Positions 18,596 to 25,836 of a DNA stretch of 64,000 nt are shown here, piece after piece. The translations under genes and the position numbers were made by a program. Where the stretch lies: positions 1 through 64,000 of the forward strand of contig CALAVE010000027.1 in NCBI GenBank assembly GCA_937892215.1, written 5' to 3'. Origin of the DNA: an uncultured Porphyromonadaceae bacterium. Lineage in GTDB: Bacteria; Bacteroidota; Bacteroidia; Bacteroidales; Muribaculaceae. Under the pieces are notes generated by a model, which made no database searches, had not been told where the DNA came from, and worked only from the letters and a program-made list of their open reading frames with translations. Position 1 is the stretch's first letter, and each line of letters starts with the position of its first letter.

Positions 18596-19732
18596 TTAGG
18601 GTTTGTTAAGCGAAACGCCGATGCCCGGAATGTCGTGAAGGGTAATCTTTCCGTTCTCCACGGTCATACCTGTGAATCGGTCGTTAGCGATAAGCAGGTT
18701 GCCATCAAGGTCGGCGAAGTCAACCACCGGGGAGAGGTTGGCGGCCGCAGTGACAGCGCAGGACGTCTCTGTCATACAGCCTATCATCACCTTCATGTCG
18801 AGGGCACGAGCCAGAGTAACCATCTTGTGCGCCTCGTATAGACCTGTGCTCTTCATCAGCTTGATGTTGATACCATCGTAAACACCCTTGAACCTAACTA
18901 TGTCGGGCAGTCGCTGGAAAGCCTCATCGGCAATAATGGGGAGCGGAGAACGCTCGCGGAGCCATGCCGTCTCATCGATCCACTCCTTGTCGAACGGTTG
19001 CTCCACGAAGAGGCAGTTGCGCTCGGCCAGCCAATTACACATTTCCAGACCGTGTTCCTTGCTCTTCCAGCCCTGATTCACATCCACGCAGATGGGCACA
19101 TCGGGCATCATTTCACGGATAATGTCGATAGTCTGCTGGTCCTTGTCAAGTCCCATTTTCACCTTGATGAGTTTATACGGGCGCGCCTCTTCCACTTTCT
19201 GACGCACGACCTCTTCGGTATCGATACCGATAGTGAAACTTGTGACAGGAGCCTTCTCGGGGTTATATCCCCAGATTTTGTACCAGGGTTGTCCCATGAT
19301 TTTGCCCACCAGGTCGTGCAATGCAATGTCAACACTGGCCTTAGCCGCGCGGTTGTTTGGAGCCACGCTATCCACATAAGACAAGATGTCTTCCATGCGG
19401 AACGGGTCGGAGAACTGGCTCAGGTCGAGGCTATTGAGGAACTTGGTCACACTTTCCACGCTTTCGCCGAGATAAGGCGGCATAGAAGCCTCTCCAAATC
19501 CGATGACACCATCGTACTCAAGCATCACCTGAATGTCGGGAGTGGTGGTGCGGCTGAATCGCGCGAGATTAAACGCATGGCGCAACTTCAACTCATAGGG
19601 GAAGAATGAGAGATTGAGCCTACCGGTCTTGGCGACTTTCTTAGTGGCGCTGCCAAGGGCAGACATTGATACCGGTGATGCCACTGCGGCAAGTCCAAGG
19701 CCGGTTGCGGCTAGAAATTTACGTCTGTTCAT
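18596..19732 (-). CDS. Dipeptide epimerase (enolase superfamily), Tat-type signal
   Basis: Predicted to epimerise the D-Glu residue of murein dipeptides such as L-Ala-D-Glu. The N-terminus NRRKFLAAT plus a hydrophobic core ending near residue 27 is a Tat-type signal, so the enzyme should be exported folded. The enolase-fold catalytic set is complete: K190 and K192 (KVK), D217 (CVDVNQGW), E244 (FVEQP), D269 (IADEAF) and K291 (NIKLMK). It lies between an NlpC/P60 peptidase and the SGNH gene. An exported location is unlike the cytosolic E. coli enzyme. Exact dipeptide specificity is unknown. Confidence 0.85.
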   Translation of the reverse strand: MNRRKFLAATGLGLAAVASPVSMSALGSATKKVAKTGRLNLSFFPYELKLRHAFNLARFSRTTTPDIQVMLEYDGVIGFGEASMPPYLGESVESVTKFLNSLDLSQFSDPFRMEDILSYVDSVAPNNRAAKASVDIALHDLVGKIMGQPWYKIWGYNPEKAPVTSFTIGIDTEEVVRQKVEEARPYKLIKVKMGLDKDQQTIDIIREMMPDVPICVDVNQGWKSKEHGLEMCNWLAERNCLFVEQPFDKEWIDETAWLRERSPLPIIADEAFQRLPDIVRFKGVYDGINIKLMKSTGLYEAHKMVTLARALDMKVMIGCMTETSCAVTAAANLSPVVDFADLDGNLLIANDRFTGMTVENGKITLHDIPGIGVSLNKP

Positions 19733-19769
19733 ATAGATATGCTTTTTAATTTATTGTTATCAAAGAAAA

Positions 19770-20921
19770 TTACCTGTCGATACGCGGAGTGAAATACCAT
19801 GGATGGTACTTAACCGGAGTAATTCCTGATGAGCCCACATTACCCAGAATTCGGCTGATTGAGAGAGGAGAATAGAGGTAGTTAGAGGCTTCGGGGTCGA
19901 GGCTGTTAATTTTCACCTGACCGGAGCAGTGAATGTACTTGCCGTCGGCAAGATACATGCCCACATGAGTCACTCGGCCAGTCTGTGAGTTGCCGAAGAA
20001 GAGCAAATCGCCACGCTCAGCCTGGTGCCAGTCGGCCACTTTAACACCGGTGAGAGCCTGCTGCGACGCGTCGCGCTGCAGAATGATAGCGTTAGCGAAA
20101 TAACACACTTTCATCAGGCCGGAGCAATCAGTGACCTTAGTAGATGTTCCGCCCCAGAGATAGCCGCTGCCGAGCATTCTGCGCGCCGTTTTTTCAATCA
20201 GGTCCACATCCTGCGGCTGCTGTGCCCAACGATAGAACTCAGCCACATCCTTCTTCTCGACCCACCCCAAACGTCCGTCGGGAGCGGCAAGGCATACCCA
20301 GCCATCCTTTTCAGAGACAAATTGCAGGATACATCCGAGAACAAGGTCGCTCATTGTGATGTCGCTACCAGGGAGCGCCACCAATTCACTGCTATAGGCG
20401 GTGACGATGTAGCGCTTGGAATCACGCCAACTCTCAAGCGATTTGGAATCAAATAACGAGACGGAACTCTCGGGCACATACGCAATATACTTATCGGGCA
20501 TCTGTACGCGCAGCCAATCACCGCAACGCTCAATAACACGCAAAGGCATGCCCATGATGCCCTGAGTAGCCATCTCCGCGCTATGCTTAGGTTCGGTCCT
20601 TAACGAGGCTACAGCGAGCTTTACCAGCGCCCACCGCTGATTCTCTGGCAGAGTCTGTTCCAGAACCACTACCCTATTCTCATAGTCCGTTATATTATTA
20701 ATTCTCATTGCGTTGTCGATAACCATACGCTGTTCAGTGGTTCCCACCGTACCCAGAATGACTGTGGAACCATTCTGCGAGGCCACACTGACATCCCAAA
20801 CGGCAGTACGCTTATCGGGGGCATTGCGGGCCTTCAGCTCACTCAGGACCTGAGCCGGCTCGGCCGCAAAAGAGGTTAATACCAAAAAACATGAGAAAAG
20901 TGATATTAAAATACGTTTCAT
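19770..20921 (-). CDS. NlpC/P60 cysteine peptidase with SH3 domains, exported
   Basis: A peptidoglycan stem-peptide hydrolase, probably a gamma-D-glutamyl-L-diamino acid endopeptidase. A signal peptide (residues 1-20) leads to SH3b-type regions at about 115-235 (RTEPKHSAEMATQG...; GCILQFVSEKDGWVCLAAPDG). The catalytic domain has the nucleophile in DCSGLMK (Cys near 266), His in THVGMYL (near 316), and a third polar residue in IHCSG. Length 383 resembles structurally known Bacteroides dipeptidyl-peptidase VI homologues. Its product, a dipeptide, would be a substrate for the neighbouring epimerase. Confidence 0.9.
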   Translation of the reverse strand: MKRILISLFSCFLVLTSFAAEPAQVLSELKARNAPDKRTAVWDVSVASQNGSTVILGTVGTTEQRMVIDNAMRINNITDYENRVVVLEQTLPENQRWALVKLAVASLRTEPKHSAEMATQGIMGMPLRVIERCGDWLRVQMPDKYIAYVPESSVSLFDSKSLESWRDSKRYIVTAYSSELVALPGSDITMSDLVLGCILQFVSEKDGWVCLAAPDGRLGWVEKKDVAEFYRWAQQPQDVDLIEKTARRMLGSGYLWGGTSTKVTDCSGLMKVCYFANAIILQRDASQQALTGVKVADWHQAERGDLLFFGNSQTGRVTHVGMYLADGKYIHCSGQVKINSLDPEASNYLYSPLSISRILGNVGSSGITPVKYHPWYFTPRIDR

Positions 20922-20957
20922 ATTACGCTCTTTAGTTAGTGGTTAATTATCAGAATG

Positions 20958-22370
20958 TTATCGAATAGAGGTGATGCTATTAACCGTGAGGTGCGACTTC
21001 CAGCAATCGTAATAGAGATTTCCACCGCTCCACTCCACTTCACCGGGCTGGAAATCGACCGTTTCGCTACGGATGAATTTCTTGGGAGGGCTAAGTTTGT
21101 CGCCCACACCCTCGTTAGACGCCATGCGATAGACATCGATTCCGGTAGCGAAGTAGTCGTTCATGGGAGTTCCATAAACTCCGCGCCCGAAAGATGGGTC
21201 GGTGGGCACCCAGCCCACCCCTTCGAAGTAGGTTTCGGCCCAGTCGTGCCAGTTGACCTCATGCGGATGAATCATCCATCCGCTCTCCCACCTTGCCGGG
21301 ATGCCCAGGCTGCGCACAAGAGAGATGTAGAGCAATGCCACTTGGCCGCAATCGCCGTGATTATTGAGCAAGACATACTCAGGGATATTGGCCAGGGTGC
21401 TGTATTCGCGAGCGCCGGCCCATGGGAACTTGCCGGAAATCCAGTTATAGATTTTGGATGCCTGGAGCACGGGGTTGGTCTCGTCGCCCACGAGTTCCAG
21501 AGCAAGTTTGTGGATACGGTCGCTGAGAATCATGTGCGGAGCCTCGCTTGCCGTGAATCGGCGGTAGGTTTCACTCTCGGTGTCATAGGGTTTCAGTAAC
21601 GCCAGAACGTCTTGCTGACAGAGGTGTCGCTCGGCCACTTCGTAAGAGAAGGTGTATTCGAAAAGAGTGGGTTGCCCTTTTACCGTAACGGCTTCCATAT
21701 AGACCGTGTGGTGCTTGCTGCCTTCGCTGAACGTGACAGGGTGATTGCCAGAGATGAAGCGGATGTTGCGCTGACGCATATTCTCATAAGGCAGCGGCAT
21801 CCACACACGCAGAGTTTCGCCGGCCGGAATCACATCGGCATTAACGCTGAGCGAGAATGTGATGTTGACCTTACGCCAATCGCGCACACCGTTGACGTCG
21901 GCGGGGCATTGCATAGCCTCGAGATAGTACTTGTGGTTACGCTGATAACCATCGTCTTGGCGTTCTGCCGTTGCCGAGAATTCATCGCCCAGAAGCCACA
22001 GGTTGCGAATAGCCTTTCGGAACCACCACTCACGACCATCGATGTTCATAACTTCGAGCTGGCGTTTCTCTTTCCACCGTGCTATCTGCTCGTCGGTGAC
22101 ATCGGGTACGCGCTCGGCAATCATTTTACGACCCTGTTCGGGAGTTATGTTGAAGTCCTTCCTGATTCGCGCCATTATCTGGTTAAGGGAGTCGATCTGC
22201 ACGGCATCGGCCTGCCGCACAGCCTTGGGTAATGATTTCATATAAGCGGATGCGCGTGCGAACTCACCATTGTCCATCAGGCGGTCCACCTCAGCACGCC
22301 ACTGCTGGGCCGACACTGAGAACGAAAGCATCACCGACATCACATATGCAAACGTAAAACGAAGTTTCAT
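20958..22370 (-). CDS. Exported transglutaminase-like protein
   Basis: A 470-residue protein with a signal peptide (residues 1-21). The transglutaminase-like core supplies a Cys-His-Asp triad: HGDCGQVALLY (Cys near 342), WHDWAETYF (His near 372) and DPSFG (Asp near 388). Such bacterial proteins are usually peptidases or amidases rather than cross-linkers. First gene of a five-gene leftward operon with its -7 box at 22395-22402. A role in trimming cell-wall peptides is inferred from its neighbours only. Confidence 0.82.
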   Translation of the reverse strand: MKLRFTFAYVMSVMLSFSVSAQQWRAEVDRLMDNGEFARASAYMKSLPKAVRQADAVQIDSLNQIMARIRKDFNITPEQGRKMIAERVPDVTDEQIARWKEKRQLEVMNIDGREWWFRKAIRNLWLLGDEFSATAERQDDGYQRNHKYYLEAMQCPADVNGVRDWRKVNITFSLSVNADVIPAGETLRVWMPLPYENMRQRNIRFISGNHPVTFSEGSKHHTVYMEAVTVKGQPTLFEYTFSYEVAERHLCQQDVLALLKPYDTESETYRRFTASEAPHMILSDRIHKLALELVGDETNPVLQASKIYNWISGKFPWAGAREYSTLANIPEYVLLNNHGDCGQVALLYISLVRSLGIPARWESGWMIHPHEVNWHDWAETYFEGVGWVPTDPSFGRGVYGTPMNDYFATGIDVYRMASNEGVGDKLSPPKKFIRSETVDFQPGEVEWSGGNLYYDCWKSHLTVNSITSIR

Positions 22371-22394
22371 ATCAGAACTTTTTTAAGATTGTCA

Positions 22395-22402
22395 CAAATT
22401 TA
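22395..22402 (-). promoter_or_regulatory. Promoter -7 box of the envelope operon
   Basis: CAAATTTA on the plus strand reads TAAATTTG leftward, 24 bases before the ATG of the transglutaminase-like gene. Confidence 0.55.
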
Positions 22403-22503
22403 CTAATTTTTAGCGTTTGAACATAATTTTAGGTGGCTTTTTTAATAAGAATTCGCGACCGACTAATTATTACAGCGGGAAAAACCAAGACGATCATTTC
22501 TGA

Positions 22504-22785
22504 GAAGAGAAGATAAGAGGATGTGAGATACAGAATAAGCTTGATGATATTACAGCTACATCGCCTTCATCCTTTGAAGCATACCGAAGATTTGCTGGCG
22601 AAGTAAAGGCAAGAGTAGCAGAAAAAAGAATGGGCCTTACAACAGAAGAACGCCGCAATTCCCTCTTCACAGATGAAATGTATAAAGATGTAGCCAAAGA
22701 AGACCTGATATTCCTTGAAGATGGGCTGAATGGCGAGGCTCAGATGGCAGTCCAAAAAAGAGAAAGATTTTTAACTCTGATTTAA
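22504..22785 (+). pseudogene. Fragment of a mobile-element polyvalent protein
   Basis: This stretch is open between stops at 22501 and 22783 and has no start codon. It encodes FEAYRRFAGEVKARVAEKR, then TTEERRNSLF and VAKEDLIFLEDG. This is the conserved C-terminal pattern (GEVEAR...TPEERR...EDVAREDQIF) of large polyvalent proteins carried by phages and integrative elements of Bacteroidota. The rest of that giant protein is missing. It is one of several broken pieces between 22.5 and 23.9 kb. Confidence 0.65.
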
Positions 22786-23027
22786 ATTCTTCTGAAATTG
22801 AAGCAATACAAGAATATATTGAAGCGTTATCTGATAAGACGGATACATCCCAGGGATTATATCTTATTAAAGATGGTTATATCTACAAGTTTAATACCTC
22901 ACTGGTCCAATATTCTGATAACAGGTCACTCGGAAGAGATGGATTTGAAATCACCGAAAAGTACGATATAAGAGACTTAAATAAAGAACTATTAAATAAA
23001 TTCAACAATGAGTACAAAAAAGGATGA
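22785..23027 (+). pseudogene. Mobile-element ORF fragment, second frame
   Basis: A different frame opens where the previous fragment stops and runs to 23027 (LIKDGYIYKFNTSLVQYSDN...RDLNKELLNKFNNEY). It has no start codon of its own and is AT-rich. It probably represents the continuation after a frameshift or a separate broken gene. I do not recognise the family. Confidence 0.45.
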
Positions 23028-23214
23028 TCTATTGATTCAATCCTTTCACGCATTAGGGATGAGAAAGGAAGCAGCGATAGCAGCATTCTCTATGCTCAAA
23101 ACAGAACAACAAGCAGAGACAATGCTGGATTGGATTTACAAGCACCACAAGGAGAATCCATCAGAGGACGAAATACTGGAGATAGCAGAAGCAATCAGGG
23201 AACAGGTGAAATAG
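23008..23214 (+). CDS. Small hypothetical protein of a mobile element
   Basis: A 68-residue ORF with ATG at 23008 overlaps the tail of the preceding fragment, as tightly packed element genes often do. It is helical and charged, with EQQAETMLDWIYKHH and EDEILEIAEAIREQV. No catalytic motif is visible. It may be the only intact gene left in the remnant; whether it is expressed is unknown. Confidence 0.4.
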   Translation: MSTKKDDLLIQSFHALGMRKEAAIAAFSMLKTEQQAETMLDWIYKHHKENPSEDEILEIAEAIREQVK

Positions 23215-23387
23215 AAGCATTTACCACCTCACAAGGAGAAGTCTATGGCTTTGTAGCTCCTAATGGTGACATCTACCTTGATGAAACTAAGATTACCCCT
23301 GAGCATCCTATCCATGAATATACTCATTTATGGGATAGAAGTCTATTGAAACTGTTGGGGGTACTTATCTTAGCAGTTCTGAGATAA
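23130..23387 (+). pseudogene. Truncated zincin-like domain (HEYTH) of a polyvalent protein
   Basis: Encodes GEVYGFVAPNGDIYLDETKI, then PEHPIHEYTHLWDR. HEYTH is an HExxH metal-binding motif, and the sequence around it matches the metallopeptidase-like segment of Bacteroidota mobile-element polyvalent proteins. After HLWDR the frame runs into unrelated residues and stops, so the domain is cut off by a frameshift or deletion near 23335. It overlaps the small ORF at 23008-23214 in another frame. Confidence 0.6.
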
Positions 23388-23699
23388 CCTACCAATATAG
23401 AATCAGCTCTACTGACCAACAAAATGTGGACCTCTTTGCTTCACTTATGGGAGACCTTGGCTTTGAATATCAGGATGCAGTTATAGCGGCTAACTATACA
23501 CATGATAAAAATAAAACCACAGCCTATGAGTTAGTTTACCAAACCCCTGACAATACAACTATTGAAGAAATAGAGACTCTACTTAAAAATGTAGGTATTG
23601 ATGGTAGTACATACCATTTCAGCAATGGGAAAATTACTATTACTACATTCAGTGAGGAGGAAACAAATGAAGTTATTAACAAATTAAAAGATACTGAAT
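23339..23699 (+). pseudogene. Mobile-element ORF fragment, third frame
   Basis: Open from a stop at 23336-23338 and without an ATG (the first usable codon is a GTG at 23426). It encodes VDLFASLMGDLGFEYQDAVI and later NGKITITTFSEEE. The frame stays open to 24088 through the tRNA-Val antisense, but after about 23700 the composition looks like shadow reading. No family recognised. Confidence 0.4.
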
Positions 23700-23888
23700 A
23701 TGGCTATAAAGGACATAAAGCTCAAAACAGCAGATACCTGGACAATGAGCATAGAGGAAATGCTTATCAACGCTGGCTTAACGCCGAAGGACATAACACC
23801 CAAAACAGGCAGCTTAGTGATGCCTGCTCCAAAGCACTGGCAATCTGTGAGGCAGCAGCAAGATTCCCAGACACAAGAGCAAGAGTAA
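23700..23888 (+). CDS. Small hypothetical ORF at the end of the remnant
   Basis: A 62-residue ORF from ATG at 23700 (MAIKDIKLKTADTWTMSIEE ... LINAGLTPKDITPKTGS). It has natural-looking composition and ends in a Gln-rich tail. It is probably the C-terminal part of another element gene whose 5' end now lies in a different frame. No function can be assigned. Confidence 0.35.
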   Translation: MAIKDIKLKTADTWTMSIEEMLINAGLTPKDITPKTGSLVMPAPKHWQSVRQQQDSQTQEQE

Positions 23889-24013
23889 GCACTGAGGGCT
23901 ACAGAAAAGGAGACCCTCAAAAGAACCCAAACAACTGCCATAGAGTTAAGGACAGGAAGAATAAATGCGTATTTTCCTTCGCATCCTCAAACTCTTTATC
24001 CGCAATGTGGGAA

Positions 24014-24040
24014 CAAAAAAACCCTCCGAGAAGGAGAGTT
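24014..24040 (-). terminator. Terminator of the first tRNA-Val gene
   Basis: Read leftward, CTCTCC, a short TTCTC loop and GGAGGG form a 6-pair stem (one G-U) followed by seven T, just past the tRNA 3' end. Confidence 0.7.
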
Positions 24041-24047
24041 CTTGAAG

Positions 24048-24122
24048 TGGGTGTTGACGGATTCGAACCGCCGACCCTCTGCTTGTAAGGCAGATGCTCT
24101 GAACCAGCTGAGCTAAACACCC
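24048..24122 (-). tRNA. tRNA-Val (anticodon TAC), copy 1
   Basis: The complete cloverleaf includes acceptor stem GGGTGTT/AACACCC, a D-arm with AGCTCAGCTGG, anticodon stem-loop TCTGC-CTTACAA-GCAGA (anticodon TAC) and a T-arm with GGTTCGAATCC. The discriminator is A and the 3' CCA is not encoded. It is identical over 74 bases to the copy at 53049-53123, in inverse orientation. Its -7 box is at 24142-24149. The mobile-element remnant starts right at its 3' side. Confidence 0.97.
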
Positions 24123-24141
24123 GTGCTCCAGAAAAGCGATG

Positions 24142-24149
24142 CAAAATTA
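24142..24149 (-). promoter_or_regulatory. tRNA-Val copy 1 promoter -7 box
   Basis: CAAAATTA on the plus strand reads TAATTTTG leftward, 20 bases before the tRNA 5' end. Confidence 0.6.
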
Positions 24150-24210
24150 ACACCATTTTTTGAAACACGCAAATAAAAAAACAAAAAAACTGAAAATATT
24201 AGCCAAATAC

Positions 24211-24241
24211 TTGTGAGAGTGGACGGAAATACCTAACTTTG
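24211..24241 (+). promoter_or_regulatory. Promoter of the low-complexity pseudouridine synthase
   Basis: TTG (24211-24213) and TAACTTTG (24234-24241), 20 bases apart. A leader of about 140 bases follows before the ATG at 24386, containing an AAGGAGA at 24294-24300, far from the start. Confidence 0.65.
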
Positions 24242-24385
24242 TCAGGAAATAAAGAGAGAAATCGAAAACGATTTTATACAACTATACTCATTTAAGGAGA
24301 TAACAAAGAGCTGTGCGGGTCGCGAGACACTATCAGCGTAATATAAATAATTATAATAGTCACATTAATAACAAATTAAAAACTC

Positions 24386-25726
24386 ATGGAAGAGAATTTT
24401 GAAAAAAAGCCGAAAAGGCCTCGTATAGGGGAGCTTAGGGCTAATGATGAAAACGCAGAGAACACTCGTTATGAGAAAGTGGAGTATCCCCACGACCGAC
24501 ACGAGCCAGAAAACCAGCAAAACGAGTCTCAAAACGAAGGCGGATATCAGCAGAGTCAAGGTTATCAGCCGCGCGGCGGTTACCAGCCCCGTCAGCAAGG
24601 CGGATATCAGCAGCGCGGTTACCAGCCCCGTCAGCAGGGAGGGTATCAGCAACGCGGTTATCAGCCCCGTCAGCAGGGAGGGTATCAGCAGCGTTATCAG
24701 CAACCTATAACCGACCCGCAGGGTATGGAAGACGAGAATTTCAACGGATACCAGCAGGACGGCTACCAGCCTCGCTATCAGCAGGGCGGTTACCAGGGAC
24801 GTCAACAAGGCGGATACCAGCAGCGCGGCGGATACCAGCAGCGCGGCGGATATCAGCAGCGTAATTTCCAGCAGCAGCCACGCGGCTACCAGCGCGGTTA
24901 CCAGCAACGCCCCGGCTTTAACAAGCAGGCAAAGCGTCCGCATCAGCAAATGCGCTTCACCCCGCGTCCACAACAGATAACATACGAAGAGACCGCTCTG
25001 GATCCCAACACAGAGATTCGCCTGAACAAGTATCTGGCTAACGCAGGAATATGCTCACGCAGAGAGGCCGACGAACTCATTACCAAGGGGCTTGTGAAAG
25101 TGAATGGAGTTGCCGTTACCGAACTGGGTGTGAAAGTGACTCCAAAGGACACAATAGAATATAACGAAAAGACCGTGACCCCCGAAAGGAAGTGCTACGT
25201 TCTGCTCAATAAACCCAAGGACACCGTAACCACAAGCGATGATCCGAATGGCCGCAAGACCGTTATGGACTTGGTGAAGGGCGCGTGCGAAGAGCGCATC
25301 TATCCTGTGGGCCGTCTGGACCGCAACACCACGGGCGTGCTTCTGCTCACCAACGACGGCGACTTGGCATCCAAGTTGACTCACCCCAAATATGTGAAGA
25401 AGAAAATCTACCAAGTGTGGACCGACAAGCCCATCAGCGAGGAGGACATGCAGCACATAGCCGACGGAGTGGAACTGGACGACGGACCGATACATGCCGA
25501 CGCAGTGAGCTACGTATCTCCCACCGACCGCAAGCAAGCCGGAATTGAGATACATTCAGGACGCAACCGCGTGGTGCGCCGCATCTTTGAGGCGCTGGGC
25601 TATCATGTGGTGAAGCTTGACCGCGTGTATTTTGCCGGGCTCACCAAGAAGAACCTGCAGCGCGGCCGCTGGCGCTACCTCACTCAGGAAGAAGTTAATT
25701 TCCTGAAACAAAACTCATTTGAATAA
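24386..25726 (+). CDS. RsuA/RluB-type rRNA pseudouridine synthase with Tyr/Gln/Gly-rich N-terminus
   Basis: The C-terminal half is a complete RsuA/RluB-family enzyme. It has an S4 domain (RLNKYLANAGICSRREADEL, residues 212-231), the catalytic GRLDRNTTGVLLLTNDGDLA (Asp near 310), and GRNRVVRRIFEALGYHVVKLDRVYF at the C-terminus. The first 200 residues are disordered. Residues 52-175 consist of GGYQQR/GYQPR-type repeats with 18 tyrosines and many arginines. Two full 13-residue units (70-82, 83-95) are nearly identical in DNA. Such tails occur on Bacteroidota homologues and may bind RNA or drive condensation, which is inference. The gene has its own promoter. Confidence 0.9.
   Translation: MEENFEKKPKRPRIGELRANDENAENTRYEKVEYPHDRHEPENQQNESQNEGGYQQSQGYQPRGGYQPRQQGGYQQRGYQPRQQGGYQQRGYQPRQQGGYQQRYQQPITDPQGMEDENFNGYQQDGYQPRYQQGGYQGRQQGGYQQRGGYQQRGGYQQRNFQQQPRGYQRGYQQRPGFNKQAKRPHQQMRFTPRPQQITYEETALDPNTEIRLNKYLANAGICSRREADELITKGLVKVNGVAVTELGVKVTPKDTIEYNEKTVTPERKCYVLLNKPKDTVTTSDDPNGRKTVMDLVKGACEERIYPVGRLDRNTTGVLLLTNDGDLASKLTHPKYVKKKIYQVWTDKPISEEDMQHIADGVELDDGPIHADAVSYVSPTDRKQAGIEIHSGRNRVVRRIFEALGYHVVKLDRVYFAGLTKKNLQRGRWRYLTQEEVNFLKQNSFE
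24593..24694 (+). repeat. 39-bp coding tandem repeat (about 2.6 copies)
   Basis: Units 24593-24631 and 24632-24670, plus a partial unit to 24694, encode QQGGYQQRGYQPR. Copies differ only at a few third codon positions. All are in frame, so copy-number change would alter length without breaking the gene. Confidence 0.8.
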
Positions 25727-25768
25727 TTGCTCCAGAAGCATAAGAAAGCAAACAAATAATTTCGCTAT

Positions 25769-25803
25769 AGTGCGGCAAGCATCGCAAGGTGCTTGCCGAC
25801 ACT
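25769..25803 (+). promoter_or_regulatory. Long hairpin in the asnS leader
   Basis: AGTG-CGGCAAGCA (25769-25781) pairs with TGCTTGCCG-(A)-CACT (25790-25803): 13 pairs with one bulged A and an 8-base loop. It lies between the pseudouridine synthase stop and the asnS ATG. No T run follows, so it is not a classical terminator. It may be an RNA processing or stability element. Confidence 0.5.
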
Positions 25804-25836
25804 GCGCGAGAGACAAAACAATATCAGATAACTGAA

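Noticed and set aside
22380..22503. Second attachment site for an element at tRNA-Val
   Set aside because: No copy of the tRNA 3' end (GGTTCGAATCC or its complement) was found at the far side of the remnant.
23426..24088. 220-residue ORF reading through the tRNA-Val antisense as one gene
   Set aside because: The first codon is GTG, there is no leader, and the last 60 residues come from tRNA and terminator sequence. Only the part before about 23700 looks like former coding sequence.
25769..25803. T-box riboswitch for asnS
   Set aside because: The hairpin lacks the T-box consensus and a terminator/antiterminator pair; T-boxes are not expected in Bacteroidota.
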